Source: Gonatopus flavifemur (Eukaryota > Arthropoda > Insecta > Hymenoptera > Dryinidae). From it: DNA of 64,000 nt. The notes beneath the pieces are model-generated. The model saw only the letters and a program-made list of their open reading frames with translations. It had not been told where the DNA came from and did not search any database. The translations under genes were made by a program, and so were the position numbers. Shown in pieces: positions 10,827 through 24,120 of the stretch (the first letter of the stretch is position 1; each line of letters starts with the position of its first letter). The stretch is from the NCBI GenBank assembly GCA_018340375.1, contig JAFFJZ010000007.1:8246001-8310000 (forward strand), read 5' to 3'.

Positions 10827-12570
10827 GTGCGTTGTCGTGAGGTCATCAACATTTGATCACAGTGAAATATTATATTCGGAGAAAAATGACCATTTTCCCG
10901 ACTGTTTTTTTCAAAAAACTCTTGATAATTTTCTATGATAAATTCATAAGTCAATCCGGGAGAAGGGATTTTAAGTAGAGATGGACGATGCTGATTCGAT
11001 CTGCACAAGATTGATTGTTTTCCTCCGATGTTTTGATTCTTTGTATCGATTTGTGGATGGTCGATTTTCACGGAAATCGATTTTTTATTCGATTCACAAT
11101 TCAGCGATGTCTTTATACTGGAAAAAAAGGTTTGGTATGGTAATAAAATTTTCGTCGTTCCAGCGAAAGATCCTGATGGAATGGGATCAACAGAATTCGG
11201 TGGTTGAAACAACCAAAAATTTGGTTATCGTGACAAAATATTTTATTGTATTTCATGACATTTTCTGAAAATTTTTTTCAGCGTATTTGTTAGGGAAAAA
11301 ATCCAGAAAAAATAATAAACTTCGATTCTTATGGGAAAAATTCTCCTGCAATCACGAAAAATTAGAGTAGAACAAATAAAGAATGGAAGGAGAATGAGGA
11401 TTAAAATAAAAATACAACAAATTCAAACGAATAAAACGAAAGTGAAATGAAGTGAAATGAGAATGAAAAAGTAAAGACAAACTGAAAAAAGTGAAATTGA
11501 AATGAAATAGAAATAAAAAAACGATTCAATCCGATGATTAATTTATCAGTTATAAGGAATTGATATTATGAAGATTTTTAATTTCATTTCTATTATATCA
11601 TTTCTCTTATTTACACTCTATTTTGATTTCTGACAGTGTGATTTTTACACGTATTATTTCGGATGATTACTGAATATAGATATTATTGCCATGAAAAATT
11701 TAGGCAATATTTAGATTTATTAGAGGCATTTGATGAATAATTAAGTGTTGGTGCACGATAGGCTGAATTTACTTTATCATGATAAATATCGTCGTTTGAA
11801 TGATAAGTTTTCAAAGACAACTGAAAAATTTTCAGCAGAATTGAATTCAGATCAAAATTTCGATTATTTCCAAAATTTGAGTTGTAGATATGGTAAGAAT
11901 TGAACGTAATTTCCTGCGAATCGGATTTCAGAGTAAAAATATCAAATATCTCAGTCTGATTACATGGTGAAAAATATGTGCACATCACCTGTCAATTTTC
12001 ATTGAAATTAATGAATTAATTGGTAACAAAGTAGAAAAATACTGGAAAGCTTTTTCATAAATTTTATCCAAAATGAAACGAATGATTTGTTGTCATCAAA
12101 TTTCCATCATCAAGATGATTATATTCCGAATTTTCGAGGTACAATATCAGAAAAAAATGAGTGAAGAGTAAGAATAAATAACTTTGAATAGAAATTTTAA
12201 TCCAATGTACCTCTTGTATCAGAAATCAAACTATCAGGCTCAATTTCTCGAAATAAAATGAGTTAATCAAAAATATTGATTAGTGTTGAAAAATGATTCA
12301 AAACTCATAATGGAATGCGAAGAAATTCCATGATACCTGGTTCGGTTAATAGATACACTAAAATTGGGCAATAATGAGTTTGAAATTTGAATATAAATGA
12401 TAACTTTTCATATTTCAAGGGATAATCTTGGGAATAAATTAAATACTCAATTTAGGGGTATGGATGGGAATAGGAATGAAATGCAATAATTCAAATAAGT
12501 TCATTAAAACTTCTTCAACAAACGCACTTCCGCAAAAAAATATTAATATAAATGAGAATATTCAATGAAC

Positions 12571-12628
<58 letters not shown>

Positions 12629-13841
12629 TAAGTAACAAAGTTCACTGGGAATAAATGTTTCATAGAAAATAAAACTCATGAATTGGAAAAACTGTGATTA
12701 TTCATCTGTTTATCCAAAACATCTCTCTTCGTTTGAATGAAAATCCTTTTCGATTTCATAAATTCATATTTGAATAACTGCAGTGAATTGAACGTACAAA
12801 GATGAAACCGGGAAAAAACATGTGAATTTTGCATTAGTGATATTATTATCAGCTTAAATGAACGCAATTGAAATCAAATTCACATTAATACCAATGTTAT
12901 ATGTACACTGTTTCTGGCGTAAGCGAGGATACACTATGGTAACCACGAAGTTTTTCTCATTCATTCAAAAGGAAAGTTCAGTTGATTTGGACACAAGATG
13001 AAACATACCAAAAGTTTCATTTCCCTCATATTCAATACGAATCCATTTCTCTGTGACGATATCAAAATCGATGTTTTCCTCCACATCGCTCTTCTCTAAT
13101 CTCAGGCTATCGACAATGTTAAGGTATAATTTGTTCCTGAATCGTTTACATCAAAAGGTGGAACCTTGAACGTTGAGAAAAAATATTAGAAATTCGAGAC
13201 GAGATGGGTTGAATGAATTATTACAAGTTCCATGGAGTTCTGAGGAATTTTGAAAAAAGACAAATTTTGAATGGATCCATTGTAGGTGGACTTTGTTGAA
13301 CTTTTAATGAATTGAATTATTTTCATATTCTTTGTAAATGAACTTCAGTTGTGACGTTCCGTTTTAAGAACCTCAACGCGTTGATATATGAAGATATCAT
13401 GAAATGAAGAATTTACCCTCAAATATGCCTCTCGCTCGTCGGAAGACCAAGGTTCGAATTCGATAGGTTCAGGAACGCGGGTCACAGATTATTATTTCAA
13501 GAATAAACGACGCAATAATGTCAAGTCTTCAACAAAGGAATTTACCTTCATTATTCAAACTCTTCCACAAGATTGAACTGGTCAGTTCTGTTATTGTTAC
13601 AATTATCAATTCGCCAAAATCTTAATAAAACTATGTAAATTCTAATTAATCATTCATTTTGATTCGAATCCCTAAGTCGACTTTCCTAACGTGTGCACAC
13701 GTGACTTACGCGGATACGTTTTACAATTGGATTCATCGACCGGATCCAATGGAACTAGGCGCGAATTTTAGCACGCGGTGACTCTAAAATTGAAAGACAA
13801 GACGCGATTCCAACCGAATATGGCGCGCGGCAATTGAATAT
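10827..13841. other. No gene seen; very AT-rich, with an (AAT)n tract
   Basis: Unique, strongly AT-rich sequence. Open frames near 10.8-11.2 kb overlap on both strands and show no domain. Confidence 0.45.
12570..12628. repeat. (AAT)n microsatellite, about 19 units
   Basis: Uninterrupted AAT trinucleotide repeat. Confidence 0.95.
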
Positions 13842-14162
13842 GAGCATATATGAGATCATATATGAGCATATATGGATTTTGGCCATATATGATCATGTAT
13901 GAATGAGACTGTATATGGCATATGTGATCATATTCAATCATACATTATCATATACATCCATATATGGACAAAAAAATGTCACAATTTTACATGGAATGTG
14001 ATGAAAAACCAAAGGAGAGAGAAGTGAGATCAATGCTGATAGATTCCCCAATTTCATATATGACCATATATGAACATATATGGCCAAAATCCATATATGC
14101 TCATATATGAATGCATATATGAATCCATATATGGGTCCATATATGGAATCTTTTTTCCCGGG
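13842..14162 (-). mobile_element. CATATATG-array element, copy 2, truncated
   Basis: Read on the opposite strand it matches copy 1 almost base for base over about 300 bp, including the non-repetitive core. It ends TTTTTTCCCGGG at 14162. The other end, with its CCCGGG terminus and about 115 bp of array, is missing. AATTG stands both just before the truncated end and just after CCCGGG, possibly by chance. Confidence 0.75.
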
Positions 14163-15069
14163 AATTGTAAATTGAATTCAAAGTTTGAACGTTCCTTTAA
14201 AATGTATTTCAAAATGCATATGGAGGAATTCAAATCTAATGAAATATATAAAAATGTAATGCTCAAGAATTAAAAATACGGATTATGAACTGCATAAACA
14301 GAGTGTGAATACTCATTTTGCAATGTTTCTTTATTCTATTCAAAAATCATTTGAATAAACAATTCAACAACACGTTCACAAAAATATTCTTACACATTGT
14401 GCAGTGATGTACACAAGATTAGAAGATTTTGCAAATTGTTTGAAATATAACTCCCATAGTGATTCAGATCTGAATGAATACAATTTTAAATGTATTATTA
14501 AATTGAAAACTTCTGAAACAGTTTGGGTTATGTTTGTGTATGGGGGCAGCCATTTTTGTTTAATTTACCTACCAGTGATGGTACCGCTATATCTGGCGGA
14601 ATGAATAAACCGGATAAAATAATCACACCGCTGAATTGAAGTTGCATCACCTATTCTTCTTACTCCGTGCTACTAACTAACCCCATGGGCTGGATTTTGC
14701 CCCTAGTGACTAAGGAGTATTATTTCCATCCTTGTCATATAGTGCCCTCCTAACCAGCTTCACGCTTTGGCGGCGGTTTCTTGCCTGCCGACCATTCCCG
14801 GCCCTAAATCAAGCTTAGCCAACGTTTGGATGTAAACACCAAACGGACCCAGCTATCACTTTACTCAGTGGAGCAATTCTCTCACCTTTTAAGACCTTTT
14901 GTTCTTATGCATATTCTGGTCATGATAGTGAAGTGCAGAATACCTCTCGGGTACCTCCTCTTATTCCCAGCTTGAATTATTTTCAGATCACAGGTGACTC
15001 TGCCACCTATCAGTTGTTGCGTGAAGCGAAGTCGATCTCGAATTGTAACTATCGAATTGTAAGCGAAAC
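14163..15069. other. GC-richer unique block, unknown
   Basis: From about 14640 the composition shifts to more G+C and the text loses its low-complexity look. I find no domain. An LTR-retroelement relic or a non-coding transcript are both possible; neither can be shown. Confidence 0.25.
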
Positions 15070-15207
15070 CAGTGATGCCAGAACGGACCGTGTGGACGCA
15101 AAAATCATCCCCTCTACTCTACACACTTTGAAAGCTTTGAAGTTCCATTGTACGGAACAGTGAAGGGGCTGATTTTTTCGTCCACACGATATTTTCTGGC
15201 ATCACTA
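15070..15207. mobile_element. 138-bp hAT miniature element
   Basis: It starts CAGTGATGCCAGAA and ends TTCTGGCATCACTA, an inverted repeat with one mismatch at the first base. Pairing continues inward through GTGTGGACG / CGTCCACAC and ATCATCCCC-like blocks. The 8 bp on each side are AGCGAAAC (15062-15069) and ATCGAAAC (15208-15215), 7 of 8 identical. The YAGTG end and 8-bp duplication place it in hAT. It is unrelated in sequence to the hAT element at 214-2516. Confidence 0.8.
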
Positions 15208-18200
15208 ATCGAAACTATCAATCGTTTCGCTTGAGGATCGAATTGAACTCACCTTGCACATGCCTGGTACGCGAAGTATATTAACCGCATATCGGGTAAT
15301 AATTTTGCCGCGTGTTTCGGTTTTGGTGTCGTGAAGTTTTTCTATCGAAGCTCGCGGGTGTATCAACTCGCGATCATACTTCGATACTTCAAGTAATCTA
15401 TAACGTTTTCTTATTTATGTACATTAATTTCACTTTTACTCATTTTCACTATCTTTATGTTTCTATTTACAGGTAACCTTCTGTCTCCGTGTGGTAAGTT
15501 ATGTATCGTTCTTGTTTTTCTCGATTCTACTTATATTTTATACTATTTTCACTATTTTTCTCACTAGAGTTACTATTTTTCAGGCTAACGCTTATCCCGA
15601 CCAACGGCGTTGGATAGTTCATTTTTTTTTTTATAACAGTTATGACACCCCTCTTTTATCTATTCACTTATTAAATTATTAAATTCCCTGTGCTTACTTA
15701 ATGTTTATGTTTTACAGGTTTTCTACCCCACGGATGGTGAGACGAGGGAGCATGAATACTGGTGTTGCATTGCTAGCGTAATGATGTTATGGTAAAAAAG
15801 TATTATTTCAATCAATCTTTTTAATATTACTATACCAATAATCTTCCCTTTGTTGCAGGTTACAGGATTTAATGACGAGTTCGTCACACGACACTAACTT
15901 TGACGGGCTCGTCACACAGTTGAATTCAGTACACTTTTAGTCGGTAATGGCGTGATTATCGATTACTGTAGACTCGTTTCTCCACTTGAAACCATTAAAA
16001 GATTATTCAGACTTTTGATTAGGAATAGCATCTTAACGTTAAGTGCATACCTGAAAATATTTTTACCATTGAACTAGACAGTGCTGATGATTTCTCTGAG
16101 AAATAATAGCGATGAAAATACATAATCCGAACCGAACATCTTTATCCATTACGATTTCATCAGTATTGTGAAGTAATCACAGATAAGGATGATCCACAGT
16201 GCACTATTTTCCCCCATTACAATTGAATACGTGAAGAACAACGGATAAAAATTTCCAAGTCAACTCATACGACCCGCACATCGAAAGTCCAGAAATCTGA
16301 TTGTTGGTTCACTCAATGCAAACTCATATATTCATTCAAATTCCAACCCAGAGAAAATCCTCTGCCCGGGAGAGTTATACAAAGTGGTCAGAGGGATTAA
16401 TAAAACATCACGCGGTTGTTTCGGAAAAATTAAATAAATATCAGTGTTGATCATCAAAGCTATGGTTCGATGTGAAATTCGTGATACCTCGAAAGTGGCT
16501 TACACCGAAACAGCTTTTTTTAGAGAGAAAAACGTGACCCAACGTATACACGTAGAACTATGTTTTTCCCTCGAGTACGATACGCAGAGAACTAGCGGAG
16601 GAGGAGGAGGAAAAAGAGGAGACGAAGAGAGGGTGTAATCGAAGGGAGAGGGAAAATCCCTGCGGGTGATGTCGGTACTAATTCATCAATCAGTAGTCCG
16701 GTCGCACCGGATAGGAACGACCAAGAGATGAACGAGGAGAATGAGAAGAAGGCGGAGGATGAAGGGAAAAGCGAAATGAAATGCGACGAGATTACTTTTC
16801 GTGCGATTTAATACTTTACGTGACCCATCACGTAAGTGATAAACGTAGGGAAATTTTCCACCCCGATACGGTACATCTTCAACTATAAATATGCTCTTCA
16901 ACATCGTTTCTAGATTGACACGATAATTTGAGAAATTCTCTTCTTTTATCGTCAAACCCAAACGATTTCGAAATTCCGAATCCTCTAAATCTCTGGTCAT
17001 CGGATTGATCACGAAGTTTCTTTTCCATCTTCGAAATCATAAATTTGATGACACAGTGATGAGACATCCGAACAACTCGCTCAATGATAACAATAATCAT
17101 GTTCCGCATCAGAATCAGTATTCGAATTCATCAAAACCACCCGCGGGTCCAACTCGAGGTTTGAACTTTCAGGGGAACAGTTCAAGAATACGGTAATTCT
17201 CTGCTCACAAATCGCGTACCGTGAACGAGTAGACAACTTGTACGTCGATTACTCATATGAAATTGAAAGTTGATGTATCTACGGTGAATAATGCTGCGAA
17301 CGATAAGGGTACTCTAAAACTACATTCAACGTGGATTTCTCGTCATCCTTTATCTTTTGAAAATCATTGAAATCACTCAAAATGATGAACGTGACTAAGA
17401 TGAAAATTCATGATCCGTTATCCGCGTTTGGGAGAGAAAAAAATCCAGGTGGGTTCTAAGCTATTTCCTTATGGATTTATATGGAATATCCCGGGATTAT
17501 TGTTGACGAGGAGAAGACAGAATAATTCTTTGCGGTGAAATAACTTTCCCCGTCTGTGGAAAATCAATAACGCACCGAGCTAATAATTCAAGAAATTTCC
17601 TTTTTTTCACGCATGAAAAATAGGACGAGAGAAAAATAATTAACTGGCGATGAGAAATAAGCTAGTACAATGTTTTATAAGTGTCGTGTGAACTTACCTC
17701 ACATGTCTTTGGTGTTTAAAACCTCGGAATTAAATGATATATGTGTTGTACAGGGGCTTTTCTTTTTCCCAGAGAAAACCAACGCTCGTTTCAAGCGGAG
17801 AAATGAATACCACGCATAGCAAAGAGAAAACCAGTTATAATATCGGCTTACGAAAGCACATAAAGTATGAACTCCTTAGCACAATGCGAGAAAGAGGAAT
17901 TACTCGCTTCGACTCAATTTCCGCCAACATTACCGACGAGGCGAGGGTATTGTTCTGTAGATTTTTGGGAACTTATATCCAACGATTTCAATATATCGCG
18001 ACAGAATAATTGCGGATTGGAATGGAGATAATTAGCGTGATTGGTATCCGAAGAGGTACTAATGGTAGCAATCACGAAATAAGGTCGAGGATAACAGAGT
18101 TATCTTACGATCGCATCAAATTCCGCAAATAACACAATCTTTCATACGAAATTACAAGTCGAATCCCAACAACGGGGTGATGCGAATGTTGGTTAATCTG

Positions 18201-20159
18201 ATTGAGAGAACGGGAAATAACGATCACAATCATCTTTTTCTCTTTGCTTGATCGAACTCAACTAATATCCACATCGTTCCATTGCTGATATCTTTCCGAA
18301 AAGTCGAATCAAGTGACACATATCTACGACGTACCTACTTTCTAGTTCGGAACAGAAATATCTTGGATATTGATCATATCCATTATTCCAGATACATAGT
18401 TCATTGTATCTGCATAGTTCAAAAGAGCTGACTTTTCCGTAAAAGACAAATACTAGGTCGAATTCGGGAAAGAGAATTTTCATTCTCTTTATTTCAATTG
18501 AATAAACAAAACATGAAAGCATTCCCTGATCCATCATTGAGAGGAATAAGATTACTCGCCTCGGAAAAGTTGTTTTTCTCCAAGACAGGTACGAATGTCA
18601 ATAAAACATCGAAAGACTACGATTTTCAATCTGACAAGCATTTTTAGGAATCCGAATTGTCTCAAGGGCGTGACAAAAGATATATACTTGATGGAATTCT
18701 CAGAAATACGTGTAATAGAAGTTTTCCTTCGAATACAGGAGGGGTGAAACTTTTTTATCAATCGACAACTCTTACGGATACTCGATCAACGCCATCGGAT
18801 ATTTGTTCCAAGTAACTTCGATCATTGGTGCCATAATCTGGACAATGCTACGCCTCATCTTCGGTGTCATTTGTCAAAACTACAACTGTCGCCAAATATA
18901 ATGAGGAATTTCTGAAATAAAATTGATCCTCTGTTTTTTTTTCAACTTTCTGTCGAGTGGAAAAATTCTACAGGATCTCTGTTAAAATATATGCACTCTC
19001 TTGATTGGATGTTGTAAAGTGTCAACTTTGCTCGACTTTGGAACATAAAACGGAAAAGTTTCAACCTGTTACGAACGCTGCTTTTACAAAATGAATAAAG
19101 TTCAAGGGGATCCGGATAATTGACATGTCGTTAGACCATTTGTATCAGTAATTCTTGTTCCCCCTCACGAACCCTGTTATTGATAACGATCATACTCCTA
19201 ACTGTCAATCTCGAAATAATGTATCACGTCGCCGAATACGTGAGAAAAACTGTATATCCAAGAATTACCATTGTTGTGTTCGCTTCCGGATTTTCATCGG
19301 GTTTTTGCTCCACCAGAGCGTTCCTGTGGTTGAAGAATGGACTGTATAGAAACCCTAGTTAGCGATAAATCAATCATTTTACGCAGAATGATTGAGCCGA
19401 CTGTAACAAGATAGGCCCTAGCACATCACTCAGATGAGTTAATTCAATTTCTACTCGGGAATGAATTCCCATGCGATCCCAGGAGTAAGAAAACATCCTT
19501 TGTCATTTACACAACAGCTCTGCCATTCAGAAATTCCAGCAACACGATTATTTGAAAACACACCTCTTCCGTTGATGCAATTTTCATAACTTCGGTATGC
19601 ACGTTACAGGGTGGAAAATATTGCATCACAATTCAAGATATATTATCATTCAAACTTTTACAAAATGTCTCCGCGCAGTTACGACGTTCTCTTGTATATT
19701 CCATTCACGTAGTAATTTCACGACTTCTTTAGAAGTTTCGAGGATATCGTTCGGGATACATGAAATATTAAACACCTAGACAGTTTTGAAAAACAAAACA
19801 GTGATATTGTGCATTCCGTCTATGCCTACAAGTTCAAGCAAACAAAGCTGTGTCTTAACGACACGTCACGTTCCTATGACAAATCTTTCTCATGCTACTA
19901 CGAGTTTTCTCTTCTTCCGTACTTCGAGTCACTTGAATTCCTCTGCGCTTTTGGTCTCGTTTCTTCAGTCCCTTTTTCTCGTTTTTTTTGCTCTGAACCA
20001 AGTAACCAAACGAGCTGTTTGAAACAACAACGACCAGTTCTGAACGATCAAATCAGAATCTGATGTAATGGATTATGACAAACGATCCTTTCACGTACAA
20101 TATTTCCAATGGAAATATCAAATATTTCTTCGACATCTTATTTATAATTCGCCAGGAGG
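15208..20159. other. No gene established; unique sequence
   Basis: 15290-15910 contains several strong-looking splice-like signals (TTTACAG/GTAACC, TTTTTCAG/GCTAAC, TTTTACAG/GTTTTC, TTGCAG/GTTACAG) but no sustained reading frame, so at most a non-coding transcript. A purine-rich stretch (GGAGGAGGAGG) sits near 16590-16630. The rest to 20159 is ordinary unique DNA without repeats; this is the longest element-poor part of the left half. Confidence 0.35.
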
Positions 20160-20335
20160 AAGAATGAATTTGCTGGGTTCGTTTTGCTGAAGCATCAAAT
20201 TTTTTACTGTGACAGCAAACTATCTATGTGGCAGCACAAAATGTTTGCTCCTCAAGGAAATTTTGGTATTATATGTAGAATAGCAAAACAATCAATTGCT
20301 GTGATAGCGAATAGATTGCTAGTTTGTTCTCCATC
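20160..20335. mobile_element. AGCAAA-array relic
   Basis: Degraded dyads plus the family block GGTATTATATGTAGAATAGC identify it. The termini are lost. Confidence 0.55.
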
Positions 20336-22176
20336 CACCTACGAAATATGAAAACTTCATTGAGTGTCAAGAACACTCGCGTAATGTGACGAAACTTTGG
20401 TTGTGGACAAAATACGTAAAATCACAAAGTACGCAGTATCGGATATAATCTTATTTTCCTCTGCAAGGGAAAAAAGGGACATCTCACGCGAATGTGTTCA
20501 GAACTATCCAAAACAAAAAAAAACAACGAGAATGCGATGACCTTTTTAACGTTGAACGAAAAATTCTTCTTTTCTTCTTCCTCCTTCTTTCTTCGGCGTT
20601 GGAAAAATATCTCGAGTTTGAAGACGGAGCAAACTCCGTTAACGCGAATGTACGTGTATATATATTTTAGGTGCACGTGTATGCATTTGCGCAAGGTATT
20701 TGTCTTCACTCGTGAACGGTTGATTGAGTGTTCGTGTATGTTATAAGTTTTATATACGGGGGATGAAAAATTTAAAACAAGAAGACGCTTAAATAAACCT
20801 CTTGTTTCCTCGGCGATGAAATATTATCCACCTTGTCTGGAGTAAAAGACTAATATAAGCTGAGAGATACCATTTTCATTCTTCTTCGAATTATTCTACC
20901 AGATTCGCATCGGCAAATGATTACAAATTCCGAAAAAAAACAAACAAAAACGAAAGCACATAAATTGAATTTATCATGTTATAACGAATGACATGAAAGG
21001 AAGAGGGTTCACAAATTATACAAAACCACTCTATTAGTGTCTCATTGACAATCGTGACTGAGGGAGAGAAAGTTGACTCATTGAATTGTTATGAATTCAA
21101 TAAGTTTATTCCTAACTTCTGTAAACTGTACTCGATGTACCAGTGCTGGAGTGGACAACATTATGATGATATACTTTAGACACACCGGTGAACTACGTTA
21201 ATAATACAAATCTCGTAATGACATTCAGTTCAAAACTGAAATAATTACTTGGGATGTTTCTTCTATTCCGTATTGATCCACTTCAGGAACATTTAGCTCT
21301 AAGCTATTCTCGTAAGATGAAATGATACCGAGTAATTGAATATTCACGAAACAATTCATAGCATCTCGACAGAACCATGTTCAGAGTTGGAAACATTGTT
21401 GAAAAAATTCGAATTGAATTCTCTTCGATTAATCTCCTCGTACAATTATTCTCCATACGTGTAACATGTAAGTACTATAACGGATAACCGATCTCCGAAT
21501 GAATGGAAACATTCGAACGCGTTACAAAAGAAACAACGAGGGTAAAAATCCTGACATTCATACGAGTATGTGCAAATACTGTAAGGGATCGAACAAATTG
21601 TAGAGGTCAAAGTCGGGTGAAATAGCTACTCCTTCAAACTAAACTGCTCAAACCCTCTCCAGTCGGTCGTCCAAACAAATTGCCCTAGGTCTGTGGATAA
21701 AACACAAGCACCTAAAATTCTCTTGCACACTCCATACCCAAGCTCGATCCTATATTTTTTGCCTTCCTTTTTCTGTCCTTCACCTACGTTGTTTTTGTTG
21801 GTCTTGCTCTTGTTATTGTAGTGTGTGTACACGGATGCAGTCGTTGCATAAATCCTCTACCGGACGATATTCACAATTTAAGCCAGAGAACGAGGTTGAT
21901 TTTGATCATTGGAAAAATCCTCAATGATACAATAGCGAACAACATGTACACCAAAGAAAAAATTGTATACCAACAACGATTTTTCAAAATCCATCACCGA
22001 TACATACCTGGAACATAAATAAATTCCATGTACGTGTTACTTCACTGAATTCAATTACATTAATTTCTCGGTAACACATAATCAAGCACAGGTGCAATTA
22101 CTTTGAGTAATTGAGAAGTTAAACAACGAATCCACTCTTTTTTCCACTCCTCGCAAGGTCAAATTCGAAGATAGAA
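20336..22176. other. No gene seen
   Basis: Unique AT-rich sequence; a TTC-rich tract near 20570-20600 produces Lys/Glu-rich shadow frames. Confidence 0.45.
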
Positions 22177-22403
22177 TACACTGTCAGAAATATTATGAAG
22201 TTTTTTTCAATACCGTACATGAACTCAGGTTAATACACATTTTACATTGAATTTAATGTACCAAAACATTGAAAAAATATAGATTTTGCTATAGTTTACA
22301 TTAAATTTAATGTAAAATGTGTATGAAACTCAATTCATGCGCGTATTTGAAAAAAACTTCCAGCAAATACATTAAAATTAACGCAGAAATTTCTAACCGT
22401 GTA
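22177..22403. mobile_element. TA-flanked palindromic miniature element
   Basis: It starts TACACTGTCAGAAAT and ends GAAATTTCTAACCGTGTA. The arms pair over most of 227 bp: GAAGTTTTTTTCAA with TTGAAAAAAACTTC, and TACACATTTTACATTGAATT with the inverse at 22295-22325. TA lies at both edges. Confidence 0.7.
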
Positions 22404-23417
22404 GACTCTTTGCTGAGTATCAAAAGACTTGTAATGAATCATCCCAAAATCCGATATCGTGAAATATCATCGTAATAAAAACTGACGAATGTCTATAAAA
22501 AAAAAAACTCCACTTTCTCTGTTCTGTTTCTGTACTTGAAACAAAAATACAGCAAAGCTAACGTTTCGTGTATTCGAAATAAATCCGCGAATCGCTTTCA
22601 AAGTAGACATAAATAATTCCGGAGAAGATCCATGCGGGATCTGGAGTCTGAAATCGTTCAAAACGATGGACTCGTAGCCAATACCGGTACTTTCGAATCC
22701 TTCGACCGTAATCCTATCGAAAGAAGTATAAGAGAAACAAAAGAAAACGAATGAGTTCAAATTTTATGTGAATTCTCTTCTGATATTTTATCATTAAAAT
22801 TGTATAGTGTTTTATAAATAATATATATGGTACAAACATAGATCCTGTATCAGAAGTTCGCACTTTGTCCTTCTAGAATTTTTTCTCTACCCTCAGTCGG
22901 TGAACCGTTGTAAATCAAGACTACAGGACGTCTCACTCAATCTTTTGAGCGATAAAATCAGTTTCGTGGCCTATCTTTGTTCAGCAGCATACTGTGTGAT
23001 TGATGTTCGCATTGTTAGAGAGTCCTCATTATCCAGTGACGAGCATATAATTCCCGAGTTGAAAGCTGAAATTAGTTCAGTACTTCTTTTTGTCTTCTTT
23101 CTGCATATATATTCAAAGTGAACTATCGAAAAGCACAGGGTAGAGTTGATATGAATAACTATTGAAAGATAGATGACAATAGAAATAAAAGTGTAATGAT
23201 TGGTTGACGTCGCTGAACTAGTTCAGCTTGAACTAGATTCAAGTATTCGATGGGATACAAAGTATCGGGAATAGTTATGATCTTTTATTTGTATTATTGT
23301 GTGGTGAGTGGATTCAAATGACGTGATCAATTGAGGATTCGTTGGTAAGTTGTACGTGAATGATTCGAATTGATTCTATTGAATTTGAGGAGATTGTATT
23401 GCGTTAACATTGATAAC
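22404..23417. other. Mostly unique sequence; one weak exon candidate
   Basis: Apart from the candidate at 22555-22715, nothing stands out. Confidence 0.4.
22555..22715 (-). other. Possible coding exon, minus strand, unproven
   Basis: On the minus strand an acceptor-like sequence (CTTCTTTCGATAG at about 22712-22724) is followed by about 50 open codons of balanced composition, with ITVEGFESTGIGYESIVLND near the start. The pattern of alternating hydrophobic residues ending in a Gly-Tyr-x-Ser-Ile-x-Leu-x-Asp run is reminiscent of the end of a MAM-type beta-sandwich, but the match is loose. No strong donor site was found downstream. Local G+C is higher than around it. Chance is a serious alternative. 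Confidence 0.2.
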
Positions 23418-23571
23418 TCCACGGAAAAAAATAATTCACTATGCTAGCCATTTTGTGTATTTGATATTTGAAAAGCGGAAAAAATTGCTGTGAACACTAG
23501 ATTTTAGCTCCTGTGGCAATGAAGTTTGTTGCCACAGCTAAAAAAATAGCTGCCACAGTTAATTTTCAGCT
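23418..23571. mobile_element. AGCTG-motif array relic
   Basis: It starts CCACGGAAAAAAATAATTC and contains TTGCCACAGCTAAAAAAATAG and CTGCCACAGTT dyads. Its right end abuts, or is cut by, the element starting at 23571. A further relic of the same type lies at 23960-24120. Confidence 0.5.
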
Positions 23572-23777
23572 ACACGGAGAGAAATTTAGATTTTGATCCA
23601 CTATGGTGCTTTGGAAACCGAAGGAGAGACTGAACTTACAATTAAATTTACTATGACGAGACAATAGAAACCTGATAAAATTCACAATATTCTACAGTAA
23701 ATTCTATTAGAAATTAGGTCTGTTCCTCGGCCGCAATAATTCCATAGTAAATTTAACTACAAATTTCTCTCCGTGTA
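23571..23777. mobile_element. 207-bp TA-flanked miniature element with perfect 17-bp ends
   Basis: TACACGGAGAGAAATTT at the left and its exact inverse AAATTTCTCTCCGTGTA at the right, TA included. The interior is non-repetitive with partial self-pairing. The perfect ends suggest a fairly young insertion. Confidence 0.8.
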
Positions 23778-23959
23778 TCCAAATATCATTCACATAATTT
23801 TTATCCTTGCGGAACACAAATTCTGATGATAAATTGGAAAAAATTGATACAAATACTCATTGATATAAATTTTCAGATACGCAGCCACTAATTTACGATG
23901 TGAAAAATACAGTAATTTAATGGGAAGGAAATTTTTAAGTGGACATGGATAGCCATTGA

Positions 23960-24120
23960 ATCAGCTCCTGCAGCTAAATTTTAATTAGGCCAGCAAAAAA
24001 ATTGTCTAGTAGCTAATTTATGTGCTGTAGCAGCTAAAATTCAACTGCAGAAGTGAATTTATTCGCTGTCCGTGTCCGTGCTAGCCACTTTCCTGCTGCA
24101 GCTGAATTATTTTAACCACA
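23960..24120. mobile_element. AGCTA/AGCTG array relic
   Basis: Several CTGCAGCTAAATT-type dyads and a decayed CCGTGTCCGTG terminus-like motif near 24067-24078. Confidence 0.4.

Noticed and set aside
10632..10856. Tyr/Met/Ile-rich open frames
   Set aside because: They are the CATATATG array read in frame; the same happens at 14054-14273.
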